The notes under the pieces: generated by a model
Told to the model about the DNA's origin: nothing
The model's database searches: none
Seen by the model: the letters and a program-made list of their open reading frames with translations, nothing else
In this document: positions 26,928-35,522 of the stretch, in pieces
Layout: every line of letters starts with the position of its first letter
Position numbering within the stretch: the stretch's first letter is position 1
Assembly (NCBI RefSeq): GCF_014641635.1
Contig: NZ_BMIC01000001.1
Coordinates: 1 to 64,000, forward strand
DNA length: 64,000 nt
Origin: Aquaticitalea lipolytica
GTDB taxonomy: Bacteria > Bacteroidota > Bacteroidia > Flavobacteriales > Flavobacteriaceae
Direction of reading: 5' to 3'
Program-made: the position numbers and the translations under genes

Positions 26928-26960
26928 AAAAAAGTTCCAGAAATTTCTGGAACTTTTTTT
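26928..26960. terminator. Terminator between lpdA and aroQ
   Basis: The perfect palindrome AAAGTTCCAGAA/TTCTGGAACTTT is followed by T7 on the plus strand and has A/T runs on both sides. It ends the convergent genes lpdA and aroQ. Confidence 0.87.
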
Positions 26961-26983
26961 ATGTCTAAAAATTTATCTATTTT

Positions 26984-27400
26984 CTAAATAAAACTCTGTA
27001 CTGCTAATTCATAGCTCTGTAATCCGAAACCAATAATTATACCTCTTGCATTAGGCGACACATAAGACTTATGCCTAAATTTTTCTCTATCAAATGTGTT
27101 AGAAATATGAACCTCAATTACAGGAGTTTTAATAGCTTTTACTGCATCTCCAATTCCTACAGATGTATGTGTATATGCAGCTGCATTTAAAACAATACCA
27201 TCATAACTAAAGCCAACCTCTTGTAGTTTATCTATAAGCTCTCCTTCGATGTTAGATTGAAAATAATCAAAATGAATATTAGTATACTTCGCTTTTAACT
27301 CATCTAAAAATTCTGTAAACGACAAATTACCATAAATTTCAGGCTCTCGTGTACCTAATAAATTTAAATTAGGACCATTAATAATCATTAGTTTCTTCAT
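26984..27400 (-). CDS. aroQ: Type II 3-dehydroquinate dehydratase
   Basis: The 138-residue enzyme catalyses the third step of the shikimate pathway. It shows the family pattern: MIINGPNLNLLGTREPEIYG (catalytic Tyr), the FQSNIEGELIDKL segment, NAAAYTHTSVGIGDA and EVHISNTFDREKFRHKS with the catalytic His. The type II enzyme is a dodecamer. In many flavobacteria aroQ and xerD are divergent neighbours. Here two small barrel genes lie between them. Confidence 0.96.
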   Translation of the reverse strand: MKKLMIINGPNLNLLGTREPEIYGNLSFTEFLDELKAKYTNIHFDYFQSNIEGELIDKLQEVGFSYDGIVLNAAAYTHTSVGIGDAVKAIKTPVIEVHISNTFDREKFRHKSYVSPNARGIIIGFGLQSYELAVQSFI

Positions 27401-27428
27401 AATGTAAATATATCAAAAAATTAAGCAC

Positions 27429-27460
27429 AAAAAAACCGAAGTAATTAGCTTCGGTTTTTT
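27429..27460 (-). terminator. Terminator of the barrel protein gene at 27481
   Basis: AAAACCGAAG and its partner CTTCGGTTTT form a stem with T runs on the minus strand, 21 bases after the stop codon of the barrel gene and before the aroQ start. Confidence 0.84.
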
Positions 27461-27480
27461 AAAATATGATTGTTTTAAAT

Positions 27481-27993
27481 TTAGAATTTATAACCAATAC
27501 CTACATTTAAAGTATTAATTCTATCCTTAAGATCTCCACCATCTTTAATTCGGTTTGTTACCTCAAAACCATATCTAGCTTCAATAAAGAAATTTTCGTT
27601 GATATCGTAATTTGCACCAAAAGTAAGGTCAATTCCTAATGTGTTAAAACCTTCTACAACATCTTCTAAAATTAAATTAGCTTGAGGCCCAGCTAATATT
27701 CCAAATTGCTCAGATACCATAAATTTTGCTAATACAGGAATATACAAGAAATTAGTCTCGCTAGCATTAGCATAAAGAACTTCTGGTTGTATATGAAACT
27801 TCTCTGAAATAGTGAAATCTCCTAATACTCCAATATAGAATCCTGATTCACTTGATGAAAATGAATCTCCTTCAAAAGATGCTTTTTCAGTAATGTTAGT
27901 GTAACCTGCAGTAACACCAAATTTTGAATCTTGTGCATTAACGTTTGATAATCCAAACGCTACAATTGCAGTAAGTAATAATATTTTTTTCAT
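27481..27993 (-). CDS. Small outer-membrane beta-barrel protein
   Basis: The 170-residue product has a signal peptide ending in NVNAQ. It has alternating strands such as FGVTAGYTNIT, GFYIGVLGDFTISEKFHIQPEVLYA, FLYIPVLAKFMVSEQFGILAGPQ, LTFGANYDINENFFIEARYGF, and the closing strand LNVGIGYKF ending in an aromatic residue. This fits the PorT-like/OMP_b-brl families. It is a paralogue of the gene at 28174: signal peptides and the LAKFMV.. AGPQ segment match closely. Each has its own terminator. Function is unknown. Confidence 0.85.
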   Translation of the reverse strand: MKKILLLTAIVAFGLSNVNAQDSKFGVTAGYTNITEKASFEGDSFSSSESGFYIGVLGDFTISEKFHIQPEVLYANASETNFLYIPVLAKFMVSEQFGILAGPQANLILEDVVEGFNTLGIDLTFGANYDINENFFIEARYGFEVTNRIKDGGDLKDRINTLNVGIGYKF

Positions 27994-28028
27994 AATAAAT
28001 TTGAGTTTAATTATTAAAATTTGTGCTA

Positions 28029-28059
28029 CAAATATATTTTATAGTTTTAGATTGAGCAA
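28029..28059 (-). promoter_or_regulatory. Predicted promoter of the barrel gene at 27481
   Basis: On the minus strand TTG (28059-28057), 20 bases, TATATTTG (28036-28029), a good match to the Bacteroidota consensus, about 35 bases ahead of the start codon. Confidence 0.6.
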
Positions 28060-28120
28060 GTAAATAATCGCAATTCTATATGAATAAACTTACAACAAGT
28101 TTATGACTTTAAAGCATACA

Positions 28121-28150
28121 AAAAGAGGAAGCTAAATAGCCTCCTCTTTT
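28121..28150 (-). terminator. Terminator of the barrel protein gene at 28174
   Basis: AAAAGAGGA pairs with TCCTCTTTT, 23 bases after the stop codon, with an inner AGC/GCT helix. A/T tracts flank the stem. Confidence 0.8.
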
Positions 28151-28173
28151 ATAATATTTACATTTTAACTTAG

Positions 28174-28716
28174 TTAGAACATATATCCAACTGAAATTTG
28201 AATTACATTATTTTTAAGATCACCATCACCATCAAGGATATTACCAAATCCTAAATTGTAACGAGCTGCAAAGTTTAGTCCTGTTTCCATTTGGTAAGCT
28301 AAACCTACTGCACCACTGAAATCAGTACTCTTTAAAAAATCTTTAACGTCTTCTCCGTCGTCTTTAGCTGACATTAAGAAACCTATTTGTGGTCCAGCTT
28401 CAATACTAAAACCATCAGCTACCATAAATTTAGCTAAAACAGGAACACTAAGATAATCTAGTTTTAAATCACCTCCATCATAAGAAGCTCCTTGAGAAGA
28501 ATACATTAACTCAGGTTGTACAGAAAATTTATCTGAAACACCAATGTTTACAACACCTCCAACATGAAATGAAGTTAAACCATCTAGACCATCAGAGTCA
28601 TCTCCACCTAAACTAGCAAAGTTAACACCTGCTTTTGCTCCGAACTTTACTTCTTGAGCATTAACATTACTTAATCCAAAAGCTGCGATTGCAGCACATA
28701 AAATTAATTTTTTCAT
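28174..28716 (-). CDS. PorT-family outer-membrane beta-barrel protein
   Basis: The 180-residue product has a signal peptide almost identical to that of the gene at 27481 (AFGLSNVNAQ). The strands include FGAKAGVNFASLGGD, SFHVGGVVNIGVSDKFSVQPELMYSSQG, YLSVPVLAKFMVADGFSIEAGPQIGF, AGLNFAARYNLGF-like segments and the C-terminal ISVGYMF. The pattern (KAGVNFA.. SVQPELMYSSQGA.. LSVPVLAKF) is that of the PorT family/OMP_b-brl_2 domain. It is probably a small barrel in the outer membrane, function unknown. It arose with its neighbour by tandem duplication. Confidence 0.88.
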   Translation of the reverse strand: MKKLILCAAIAAFGLSNVNAQEVKFGAKAGVNFASLGGDDSDGLDGLTSFHVGGVVNIGVSDKFSVQPELMYSSQGASYDGGDLKLDYLSVPVLAKFMVADGFSIEAGPQIGFLMSAKDDGEDVKDFLKSTDFSGAVGLAYQMETGLNFAARYNLGFGNILDGDGDLKNNVIQISVGYMF

Positions 28717-28877
28717 TTTTTTTAAGTTTTTAAAATTGATTAAGTCAAATTAAACACATTTTTTCTAAATGTACTAATTTTATTAACTACTTATTAACAA
28801 TTTAATTAACAATTTGAATTTATAATATTGATTTTGAAGTACTTGAGATTTTTAGTTATTAACAAAAATAGGCTGAA

Positions 28878-28895
28878 ATACGACATTTATCGTAT
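28878..28895. promoter_or_regulatory. 18-bp palindrome upstream of xerD (possible operator)
   Basis: ATACGA-CATTTA-TCGTAT is a perfect inverted repeat with 6-bp arms in the 256-base divergent region between the PorT-family gene and xerD. It is shaped like a dimeric repressor site. The CATTTATCG core resembles the motif at 29871. Confidence 0.4.
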
Positions 28896-28972
28896 GGTTT
28901 ATATTATGTATAGTTGATGAATAATCTTATTTTTACTCTAATTTCACATACATTTTTAAACACATATAACTC

Positions 28973-29869
28973 ATGAAATGGCAAAACGCTCTTAAAGATT
29001 ACAAACATTATTTAAAAATAGAGCGTGGCTTATCAAAAAATTCGATAACTAACTATGAGTATGATATAAACAAACTTATAGATTATCTAGAAACAAATAA
29101 TATTACTGTCTCACCTATTAATATTAGCAACGAAGTTATTCAGCCATTTATTTATGATGTATCCAAAAACGTTAATCCTAGATCACAATCGAGACTAATT
29201 TCAGGTTTGCGTAGCTTTTTTAGCTATTTGGTTTTTGAAGATTACAGAACTACAAATCCTTTAGATTTAATTGAGTCTCCTAAAATTGGTAGAAAACTTC
29301 CCGATACACTAAGCATTGAAGAAATTGACTCATTAATTAATGCTATAGATTTAAGTAAGCCTGAAGGACAACGCAACAAAGCTATATTAGAAACATTATA
29401 TAGTTGTGGTTTACGTGTAAGTGAATTAACTAATCTAAAAATATCAGACTTATTCTTTGAAGAAGGCTTCATAAAAGTAACTGGTAAAGGCGATAAACAG
29501 CGTTTTGTACCAATTGGACCTTCTACTCAAAAGTATATAACTATTTATATAAAAGAGATACGCTCACATATAACTATTTCTCCATTATATAAGGACACCT
29601 TATTTTTAAATAGACGCGGAAAACAGTTAACACGAGCTATGATTTTTACAATAATAAAACAACTAGCAGAAAAAATAGGGCTAAATAAAAACATATCTCC
29701 ACATACTTTTAGACATTCGTTTGCAACTCACCTTTTAGAGAATGGAGCCGATTTACGTGCCATACAATTAATGTTAGGTCATGAAAGTATAACAACTACC
29801 GAAATCTATATGCATGTAGATAGATCTCATTTAAAAGAAGTATTAACTAAATATCATCCAAGAAAATAG
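28973..29869 (+). CDS. xerD: Site-specific tyrosine recombinase XerD
   Basis: The 298-residue enzyme resolves chromosome dimers at dif together with XerC. The N-terminal SAM-like core-binding domain (HYLKIERGLSKNSITNYEYDI) is followed by the catalytic domain. The catalytic residues are Arg in SCGLRVSELTNL, Lys in VTGKGDKQR, His-x-x-Arg in HTFRHSFATHLLENGA, His in LGHESITTTEIY, and nucleophile Tyr279. The GADLRAIQLMLGHES block is the Xer signature. Nothing around it suggests an integron or phage. It is assigned XerD rather than XerC by sequence similarity and its usual neighbourhood with aroQ. Confidence 0.94.
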   Translation: MKWQNALKDYKHYLKIERGLSKNSITNYEYDINKLIDYLETNNITVSPINISNEVIQPFIYDVSKNVNPRSQSRLISGLRSFFSYLVFEDYRTTNPLDLIESPKIGRKLPDTLSIEEIDSLINAIDLSKPEGQRNKAILETLYSCGLRVSELTNLKISDLFFEEGFIKVTGKGDKQRFVPIGPSTQKYITIYIKEIRSHITISPLYKDTLFLNRRGKQLTRAMIFTIIKQLAEKIGLNKNISPHTFRHSFATHLLENGADLRAIQLMLGHESITTTEIYMHVDRSHLKEVLTKYHPRK

Positions 29870-29870
29870 T

Positions 29871-29907
29871 GCATTTTATCGAGGTTTTGTGTTTTTTATC
29901 GTTTTTT
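29871..29907. promoter_or_regulatory. TGCATTTTATCGA / TTTTTTATCG motif pair before the PAS kinase gene
   Basis: GTGCATTTTATCGA is followed 18 bases later by TGTGTTTTTTATCG. The same word (GTGCATTTyATCGA) occurs in the CAP-pdxH intergenic region. The pair lies 45-80 bases ahead of the histidine kinase start, where an activator or repressor could act. Confidence 0.38.
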
Positions 29908-29949
29908 TATTTAAGTTTGTAGAAAATAATTGTTCCCAAAGCTATTATA

Positions 29950-31101
29950 ATGCCTAACTATATTCTACCTAAAGTTAAACTTCCTTTTAAAAGTGAGTCA
30001 AATTATTTCGATGAGTTAAAATGGAAGTTTGCTCTTGAAAACTCTAAAATAGGGATTTGGGATTTTAACGCTACTACTAATAAAGTTTACTATTCACAAG
30101 AATCAAAAAATATAATTGGCTTTAACAATGAAGATTTTGGCTCTGACCCAAATGATTGGAATAATAGAGTTCATCCTGATGACAAAAAAAAATATTTCCA
30201 AGATTTTAAAGATCATTTAAATGGAATAAATGAAATTTATGTTAATGAGCATAGAATATTATGTAAAGATGGAACATACAAATGGATACTAGACAAAGGT
30301 AAAATTATAGAGTTTAACCCAAATGGAACTCCTAAACGTATAATTGGAACCCACACTGACATAACTAACTTAAAATTAACTGAATCTCAATTAAATATTC
30401 ATATAACTGAAACAAAGCTTCAAAATGAAAAACTTCATAGTTTCAGCCACATGGTTAGTCATAATTTAAAATCTCATGCAGCAAACTTAGAAAGCATTTT
30501 AAGTTTCTATGATGAAGCTAGCAAAGAAGATGAAAAAATTGAAATGATAAATTATATTCATGAAATTTCTAAATCTCTGAATGAGACAATTTCTAATTTA
30601 AACGAACTAGTTTCAATAAAAAACAAAAAAGAAATAAGCACAAATTGGGTCGATTTGCACAAAAACACTAATGAGATAATTAGATTACTAAGTTTTGATA
30701 TCAAATTGAATTCTGCCCAAATAATTAATACAATTGAACATAATATATCTATTCAATTTAATAGCGCTTATTTTGAGAGTATTATGCTCAATTTACTAAC
30801 CAACTCATTAAAATACAAACAACCTAACAAATTACCTATAATTAATATTCATAGTGCTAATCACAAAGATTATGTTGAAATTATTATCAGTGATAATGGT
30901 TTAGGTATTGATTTAGAAAAATTTGGTAAAGATGTTTTTTCACTATATAAAACTTTTCATAACAATATAGATTCTGAAGGTGTTGGATTATATCTAGTAA
31001 AATCGCAAATAGAATCTCTTAACGGTTACGTAACTATAAAAAGCAAAGTAGGTGAAGGAACTAAGTTTTCTTTATTTTTTGCAAAAGAAAAAGCCAGTTA
31101 A
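29950..31101 (+). CDS. PAS-domain sensor histidine kinase
   Basis: The 383-residue protein has no signal peptide or transmembrane helix, so it is cytosolic. A PAS fold with PAC motif covers about 25-145 (FALENSKIGIWDFN, VHPDDKKKYFQDF, ILCKDGTYKWILDKGKI, GTHTDITNLK). A short coiled linker leads to the dimerisation helix with the phospho-acceptor His in FSHMVSHNLKSH. The ATPase has the N box MLNLLTNSLKY, the G1 box ISDNGLGID, and G2 EGVGLYLVKSQIESLNG. No response regulator gene is adjacent, so it is an orphan kinase. Its stop codon lies inside the terminator stem of the convergent rny gene. Confidence 0.93.
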   Translation: MPNYILPKVKLPFKSESNYFDELKWKFALENSKIGIWDFNATTNKVYYSQESKNIIGFNNEDFGSDPNDWNNRVHPDDKKKYFQDFKDHLNGINEIYVNEHRILCKDGTYKWILDKGKIIEFNPNGTPKRIIGTHTDITNLKLTESQLNIHITETKLQNEKLHSFSHMVSHNLKSHAANLESILSFYDEASKEDEKIEMINYIHEISKSLNETISNLNELVSIKNKKEISTNWVDLHKNTNEIIRLLSFDIKLNSAQIINTIEHNISIQFNSAYFESIMLNLLTNSLKYKQPNKLPIINIHSANHKDYVEIIISDNGLGIDLEKFGKDVFSLYKTFHNNIDSEGVGLYLVKSQIESLNGYVTIKSKVGEGTKFSLFFAKEKAS

Positions 31102-31115
31102 CGATTAACTGGCTT
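31091..31115 (-). terminator. Terminator of rny
   Basis: AAGCCAGTTAA, loop CGA, TTAACTGGCTT: an 11-bp perfect stem. On the minus strand it is followed by a T-rich tract (TTTTTCTTTT), 7 bases beyond the rny stop. The left arm contains the last codons and stop of the PAS kinase gene. Confidence 0.82.
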
Positions 31116-31121
31116 ACTTAT

Positions 31122-32699
31122 TTACTTAGCAATATTTACTGCTCTAGTTTCCCTAATCACAGTTACTTTAACTTGACCAGGATAAGTCATATCTGTTTGT
31201 ATTTTTTGTGAAATCTCAAACGATAAATTTGCAGCTTGTTCATCGGTTACTTTTTCACTTTCAACCATAACTCGCAACTCACGACCTGCTTGTATAGCAT
31301 AAGCTTTATTTACACCATTGAATCCGAAGGCTACATCTTCTAAATCTTTCAATCTTTGAATGTACGAATCTAGTACTTGACGTCTTGCTCCTGGTCTTGC
31401 TCCAGAAATAGCATCACAAACCTGAATAATAGGCGATAGTAACGTAGTCATTTCAATCTCGTCATGGTGAGCACCAATAGCATTACAAATTTCTGGCTTT
31501 TCACCATACTTTTCAGCCCATTGCATACCTAAAATAGCATGTGGTGTTTCCATGTCTGCTTCAGAATCTGGAACTTTACCTATATCATGTAACAATCCTG
31601 CTCTTTTGGCTAGTTTAGGGTTTAAACCTAACTCAGCTGCCATTACACCACAAAGCTTAGCAACTTCACGCGAGTGTTGTAATAAGTTTTGTCCGTAAGA
31701 CGAACGGTATTTCATACGTCCTACCAATTTAATTAACTCTGGATGTAAACCATGAATTCCTAAGTCGATAACAGTTCGCTTACCAACTTCTATAATTTCT
31801 TGTTCAATTTGCTTTTGTGTTTTCTGAACAACTTCTTCAATTTTTGCAGGATGTATTCTACCATCAGTTACAAGTTTGTGTAACGACAAACGCGCTACCT
31901 CTCTTCTTACAGAGTCAAAACAAGATAAAATAATAGCTTCAGGTGTATCATCAACAATAATCTCTACTCCTGTTGCTGCTTCTATCGCTCTAATGTTTCG
32001 ACCTTCACGACCAATAATTCGTCCTTTAACATCATCAGATTCAATATTAAATACAGACACACAATTATCTATTGCTTCTTCTGTACCAATACGTTGAATT
32101 GTATTTATGATAATCTTTTTAGCTTCTTGCTGAGCTGTTAATTTAGCTTCTTCAATTGAACCTTGAACAAATGCCATTGCATCTGCTTTAGCTTCATTTT
32201 TAAGCGACTCGACCAATTGTGATTTAGCTTCTTCTGCCGAAAGTCCAGATATAACCTCTAACTGCTTAATTTGGCTTTTGTGAGCTTTTTCTACTTCTTC
32301 TTTTTTCTTTTCTAAAAATTCAAGTCTAAAATCGTAATCTTTAATTTTGTCTTCTAAATCTTGAGAAAGCTTTTTGTTTTTACCTAGTTCGCTAGATATT
32401 TGAGATTCTTTATCGCGAGTACGTTTTTCAGCTTCAGCCATTTTTTTATCTCTAGATAAAATAACTGTTTCGTGCTCAGCTTTTAATTCAATAAATTTTT
32501 CTTTGGCTTGAAGCAGCTTGTCTTTTTTAATTGACTCTCCTTCTGTATTTGCCTGTTTTAAAATTGATGCAGCTTCAGATTGTGCATCTTTTATAAGTTT
32601 TGAAGCATTACTTTTTTCTAATGCCTTAGCTACAATATATCCTAATATTACGCCTAATATTACTCCTCCAACAATTAATAAAATTGTATTCGTATCCAT
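31122..32699 (-). CDS. rny: Ribonuclease Y
   Basis: The 525-residue membrane-anchored endoribonuclease starts mRNA decay. One N-terminal transmembrane helix ([22 protein letters not shown]) is followed by a long coiled coil (about 30-190, rich in Lys, Glu and Ala). Then come a KH domain (about 215-280, [20 protein letters not shown]) and an HD domain with the metal-binding HD in [13 protein letters not shown], plus HHDEIE. Length and order match RNase Y. Upstream on the same strand are the 6S-like RNA, zapA and a ZapB-like gene, probably sharing a promoter. Confidence 0.97.
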   Translation of the reverse strand: MDTNTILLIVGGVILGVILGYIVAKALEKSNASKLIKDAQSEAASILKQANTEGESIKKDKLLQAKEKFIELKAEHETVILSRDKKMAEAEKRTRDKESQISSELGKNKKLSQDLEDKIKDYDFRLEFLEKKKEEVEKAHKSQIKQLEVISGLSAEEAKSQLVESLKNEAKADAMAFVQGSIEEAKLTAQQEAKKIIINTIQRIGTEEAIDNCVSVFNIESDDVKGRIIGREGRNIRAIEAATGVEIIVDDTPEAIILSCFDSVRREVARLSLHKLVTDGRIHPAKIEEVVQKTQKQIEQEIIEVGKRTVIDLGIHGLHPELIKLVGRMKYRSSYGQNLLQHSREVAKLCGVMAAELGLNPKLAKRAGLLHDIGKVPDSEADMETPHAILGMQWAEKYGEKPEICNAIGAHHDEIEMTTLLSPIIQVCDAISGARPGARRQVLDSYIQRLKDLEDVAFGFNGVNKAYAIQAGRELRVMVESEKVTDEQAANLSFEISQKIQTDMTYPGQVKVTVIRETRAVNIAK

Positions 32700-32720
32700 G
32701 TTTAGTTTAGTTTAATGTAT

Positions 32721-32892
32721 AAAAAAAGCCTACATCAGTTTCGAATTTTGTATAAACTCCTTAAAAACAAGTTTAGGGCTAACAAGCTGATCAAAAATCT
32801 GTTCAAAGACAGCTCGATTTTACAACTTAAACTCACCCTTTTTAAAGAATTAACGTTGAGTTTATCAAAAAAAATAACTAATGTAGGCAGTA
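32721..32892 (-). ncRNA. ssrS: 6S RNA (flavobacterial 6S-like)
   Basis: The 206-base gap between rny and zapA can fold on the minus strand into one long interrupted rod. A closing helix joins GCCTACATTAGTT (32888-32876) and AACTGATGTAGGC (32740-32728). Its one imperfect pair is a G-U on the minus strand but a C-A mismatch on the plus strand, which fixes the orientation. An inner helix ATAAACTC/GAGTTTAT (32865-32858 with 32759-32752), further AT pairs and an apical AGCTG/CAGCT stem follow. The closing helix runs straight into T7, an intrinsic terminator. 6S RNA binds RNA polymerase holoenzyme. Its place beside zapA is conserved from Proteobacteria and fits the Flavobacteria 6S family known to me as 6S-Flavo. 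Length is about 170 bases. Confidence 0.75.
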
Positions 32893-32915
32893 ACCTATGT
32901 TTATTTTAAAGAACG

Positions 32916-33209
32916 TTAAGAGATTAAATGCGAATGAAGTAAATCGTCTAAAGCAGATAACCTGTTTTTGACATCTTCATTAACATACTCTTTATCTATC
33001 GATTTTTGTTCTACTTGAGATGCAAATTGTAATGCACACATTGCTAATACATCTTGTTTATCTCTCACAGAATAATTCTGCTCAAATTGGCTAATCATTG
33101 TTTCAATTTTCTTAGCTGCTTTACGTAATCCTTCTTCCTGATCTGGTGATATGGTTAAAGGGTATACTCTGTTAGCTATAGATAGCTTAATTTTTAGCTG
33201 TTCTGACAT
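32916..33209 (-). CDS. zapA: Cell division protein ZapA
   Basis: The 97-residue protein bundles FtsZ filaments at the division ring. The beta-hairpin head (LKIKLSIANRVYPLTISPDQEEGLRKAAKKI) and the C-terminal coiled-coil helix (LAMCALQFASQVEQKSIDKEYVNEDV) match the family in order and length. It is downstream of a ZapB-like coiled-coil gene by 16 bases, and the 6S-like RNA follows. Co-transcription with that upstream gene is very likely. Confidence 0.93.
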   Translation of the reverse strand: MSEQLKIKLSIANRVYPLTISPDQEEGLRKAAKKIETMISQFEQNYSVRDKQDVLAMCALQFASQVEQKSIDKEYVNEDVKNRLSALDDLLHSHLIS

Positions 33210-33225
33210 TTATGATAGCTTTACA

Positions 33226-33516
33226 TTATTCTGATAATTGAGCAATACAATGATCAATATCTTTAATTAATGTATTTATTTTGAGCTTTGTTTCTCGTTT
33301 ATTTTCATCACTGCCCAACATTGAATTTGCAATTTTGAGTGATTCAAATTTATCAACCCAAGTACTTATTTCTTCTTGTTGTTGAATAATTTTTTGCTGA
33401 TGGTTAGCTAATTCATCCGAAAGCTTCGCATTGGTTTGTTTCAAAACCTCATATTTATGCAAAACTTTGCTGATTTTATTCTCTAAAGAATCAACAATAT
33501 CTTCAATTTTACTCAT
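33226..33516 (-). CDS. Coiled-coil protein, ZapB-like division factor
   Basis: The 96-residue protein is nearly all coiled coil (IVDSLENKISKVLHKYEVLKQ, LSDELANHQQKIIQQQEEIS, INTLIKDIDHCIAQLSE), without signal or membrane helix. It precedes zapA by 16 bases, and this pair is common in Bacteroidota. A ZapB-like role, linking ZapA to other division factors, is inferred from size, coiled coil and position, not from sequence identity with ZapB. Confidence 0.75.
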   Translation of the reverse strand: MSKIEDIVDSLENKISKVLHKYEVLKQTNAKLSDELANHQQKIIQQQEEISTWVDKFESLKIANSMLGSDENKRETKLKINTLIKDIDHCIAQLSE

Positions 33517-33824
33517 TTACAATTTTCAATACTGATGTAACAAAGTTAACATACCAAATCAAAAATTACAATTCTTTTACAATAAATTTTAAAATATTTA
33601 ATTATTAGATGAATAAACTCCGTTAATACAACTGTAAATATTGAAGTTATATGATTTATTTTTAATTTTTACTCTTTGCAATTTTTAAGCTTTATTAACT
33701 TTTTTTAATATTTTTAGACTTTCTAACGTTATATACATGAAATGTTTAAAACAATATTTATAATATTAATTTTAAACATTCTTTAGACATAACATCTGAC
33801 CTTTAAAAACAACTAATATTACAG
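33517..33824. other. 308-bp divergent intergenic region, mostly promoter
   Basis: The region between the ZapB-like gene and the M23 peptidase gene is very AT-rich. It contains the zapB-side promoter at 33541-33571. I see no hairpin with a T run, no RNA gene and no ORF worth reporting in the rest. Confidence 0.6.
33541..33571 (-). promoter_or_regulatory. Predicted promoter of the zapB-like/zapA/6S/rny unit
   Basis: On the minus strand TTG (33571-33569), 20 bases, TAACTTTG (33548-33541), the same -7 sequence and spacing as at pyrR. Transcription would start about 20 bases before the ZapB-like ATG. Confidence 0.65.
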
Positions 33825-35510
33825 ATGAAATACATTTTAGTTTCCCTCTTAATAACCCAATTAAGTTTTTCTCAAGTTGAATATCCTCAAAATTATTTTA
33901 GAAGCCCATTAGATATTACTCTAGTGCTTTCTGGAACTTTTGCCGAGTTACGAACTAATCATTTTCATTCTGGTTTAGATATAAAAACACAACAAAAAGT
34001 TGGTAAAAATGTGTACACTGCTGCTGAAGGTTATGTAAGTAGAATTAAAATTCAGCATTATGGTTATGGCAAGGCTTTATATGTAACTCATCCTAATGGC
34101 TACACTACTGTTTATGGTCATTTACAAAGTTTTTCTCCAAAAATTGAAGCTTATATAAAAGCTAAACAGTATGAAAAAGAAAGTTATGAAATTGAGGTAT
34201 TTCCTTCTGCTTCAGATTTAGCTGTTAGTAAAGACGAAATTATTGCCTATTCAGGCAACACAGGTGGTTCTGGTGGACCACATTTACATTTTGAAATTAG
34301 AGATAATGAAGAACGACCAATTAATCCTTTGTTATTTGGCATTAATGTAAAAGATTCTAAATCGCCATTAATTAGTGCTGTTTTTGCATACCCTAAAGAT
34401 GAAAACTCTTTTATTAATGGTAAAAATAATAGAACTGAATTAAGATTAATTCCTTCTAAAGGAAATGAATATACTGTAGAGAATATTGAAGCTATAGGAA
34501 AAATTGGTTTTGGTGTTGTGGCTTACGATCAGCAAGACCTAGCCAATAATTATAATGGCGTATACAATATTCAAACGTTCTTTAATGGCAATAGAAAATT
34601 TGAAATGGATTTTTTCCGCTTTTCTTTTGATGAAAGCAGACATATTAATCGTTTTCTTGATTATGAGTACTACAAAGCAAAAAGGTCTAGAATACAAAAG
34701 TTGTTTGTTGAAAAAGACAATCCATTAAGTATGTATAAAAATTTAGATGAGAATGGATATATAACTATTGAAAATGGAACATCATCAGTTTATAAAGTAA
34801 AAATCTCTGATTTTAAAGGCAATGAAAGTTGGATAAATATACATATTGATGGAAACCAGCCTAAAGCAATCCTAAAAAAGCCTGAAAACAAAAAAAACTA
34901 TTATGTTTTTGCAAATCAAGCAACAAACCTAAAAGACAAAAATGTATCTGTCTATTTTGCGCCAAACAGCTTTTATGATGATACTTTTATAGATTTTAAA
35001 GTCAGTAATGATACTATATATCTTGATGAAGACAAAATTCCGCTTCAAAAAAATGTATCATTACAATACGATATAAGTAACTATAAAGAATCTGATAAAG
35101 ACAGGCTATTTATTGCCGAATTATTGGGTTATAAAAAATACCCAAGTTATTTATCTACAAAAAGGAAAGATAATACACTTTCTGCATATTCTAACGCTTT
35201 AGGAACCTATGCTTTGGTTTTAGATACTACAAACCCAACCATTACACCTACAAATTTTAAAGATGGCAAATGGATAAGTAATTACAGATATTTAACTTTA
35301 AAAATTAGCGACGATTTATCAGGAATTAGTAATTATAGAGCTACTGTAAATGGAAAATGGATACTTATGGAGTATGAATATAAAAACGGAAGTCTTACTT
35401 TTGATTTTAATGATAATGTAATTACTGATACTAAAAACGAATTGAAGCTAGTTGTTACAGATAATGTTGGAAATAGTTCTACATTTGAAGCAACATTTTT
35501 CAGAAAATAA
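33825..35510 (+). CDS. M23 family (LytM-type) metallopeptidase
   Basis: The 561-residue exported protein has a signal peptide ending in LSFSQ. The peptidase domain is N-terminal (about 30-160): HSGLD with His48 and Asp52, YGHL (His99) and GGPHLHFEI (His153, His155), so the LytM metal and catalytic residues are intact. About 400 C-terminal residues are beta-rich and Ig-like (TTNPTITPTNFKDGKWISNYRYLTLKISDDLSGISNYRATVNGK). It probably cuts peptidoglycan cross-bridges in the periplasm. A TonB-dependent receptor gene follows after 12 bases and is probably co-transcribed. Confidence 0.92.
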   Translation: MKYILVSLLITQLSFSQVEYPQNYFRSPLDITLVLSGTFAELRTNHFHSGLDIKTQQKVGKNVYTAAEGYVSRIKIQHYGYGKALYVTHPNGYTTVYGHLQSFSPKIEAYIKAKQYEKESYEIEVFPSASDLAVSKDEIIAYSGNTGGSGGPHLHFEIRDNEERPINPLLFGINVKDSKSPLISAVFAYPKDENSFINGKNNRTELRLIPSKGNEYTVENIEAIGKIGFGVVAYDQQDLANNYNGVYNIQTFFNGNRKFEMDFFRFSFDESRHINRFLDYEYYKAKRSRIQKLFVEKDNPLSMYKNLDENGYITIENGTSSVYKVKISDFKGNESWINIHIDGNQPKAILKKPENKKNYYVFANQATNLKDKNVSVYFAPNSFYDDTFIDFKVSNDTIYLDEDKIPLQKNVSLQYDISNYKESDKDRLFIAELLGYKKYPSYLSTKRKDNTLSAYSNALGTYALVLDTTNPTITPTNFKDGKWISNYRYLTLKISDDLSGISNYRATVNGKWILMEYEYKNGSLTFDFNDNVITDTKNELKLVVTDNVGNSSTFEATFFRK

Positions 35511-35522
35511 AACCAATCTCTA

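Noticed and set aside
28973-29869. xerD considered as a phage or integron integrase
   Set aside because: No attachment site, cassette, phage gene or compositional shift around it. The sequence follows housekeeping XerD.
32715-32909. Plus-strand ORF of 64 codons between rny and zapA
   Set aside because: It overlaps the 6S-like RNA, has a low-complexity Lys/Leu composition and runs through the terminator T tract. RNA structure explains the stretch better.
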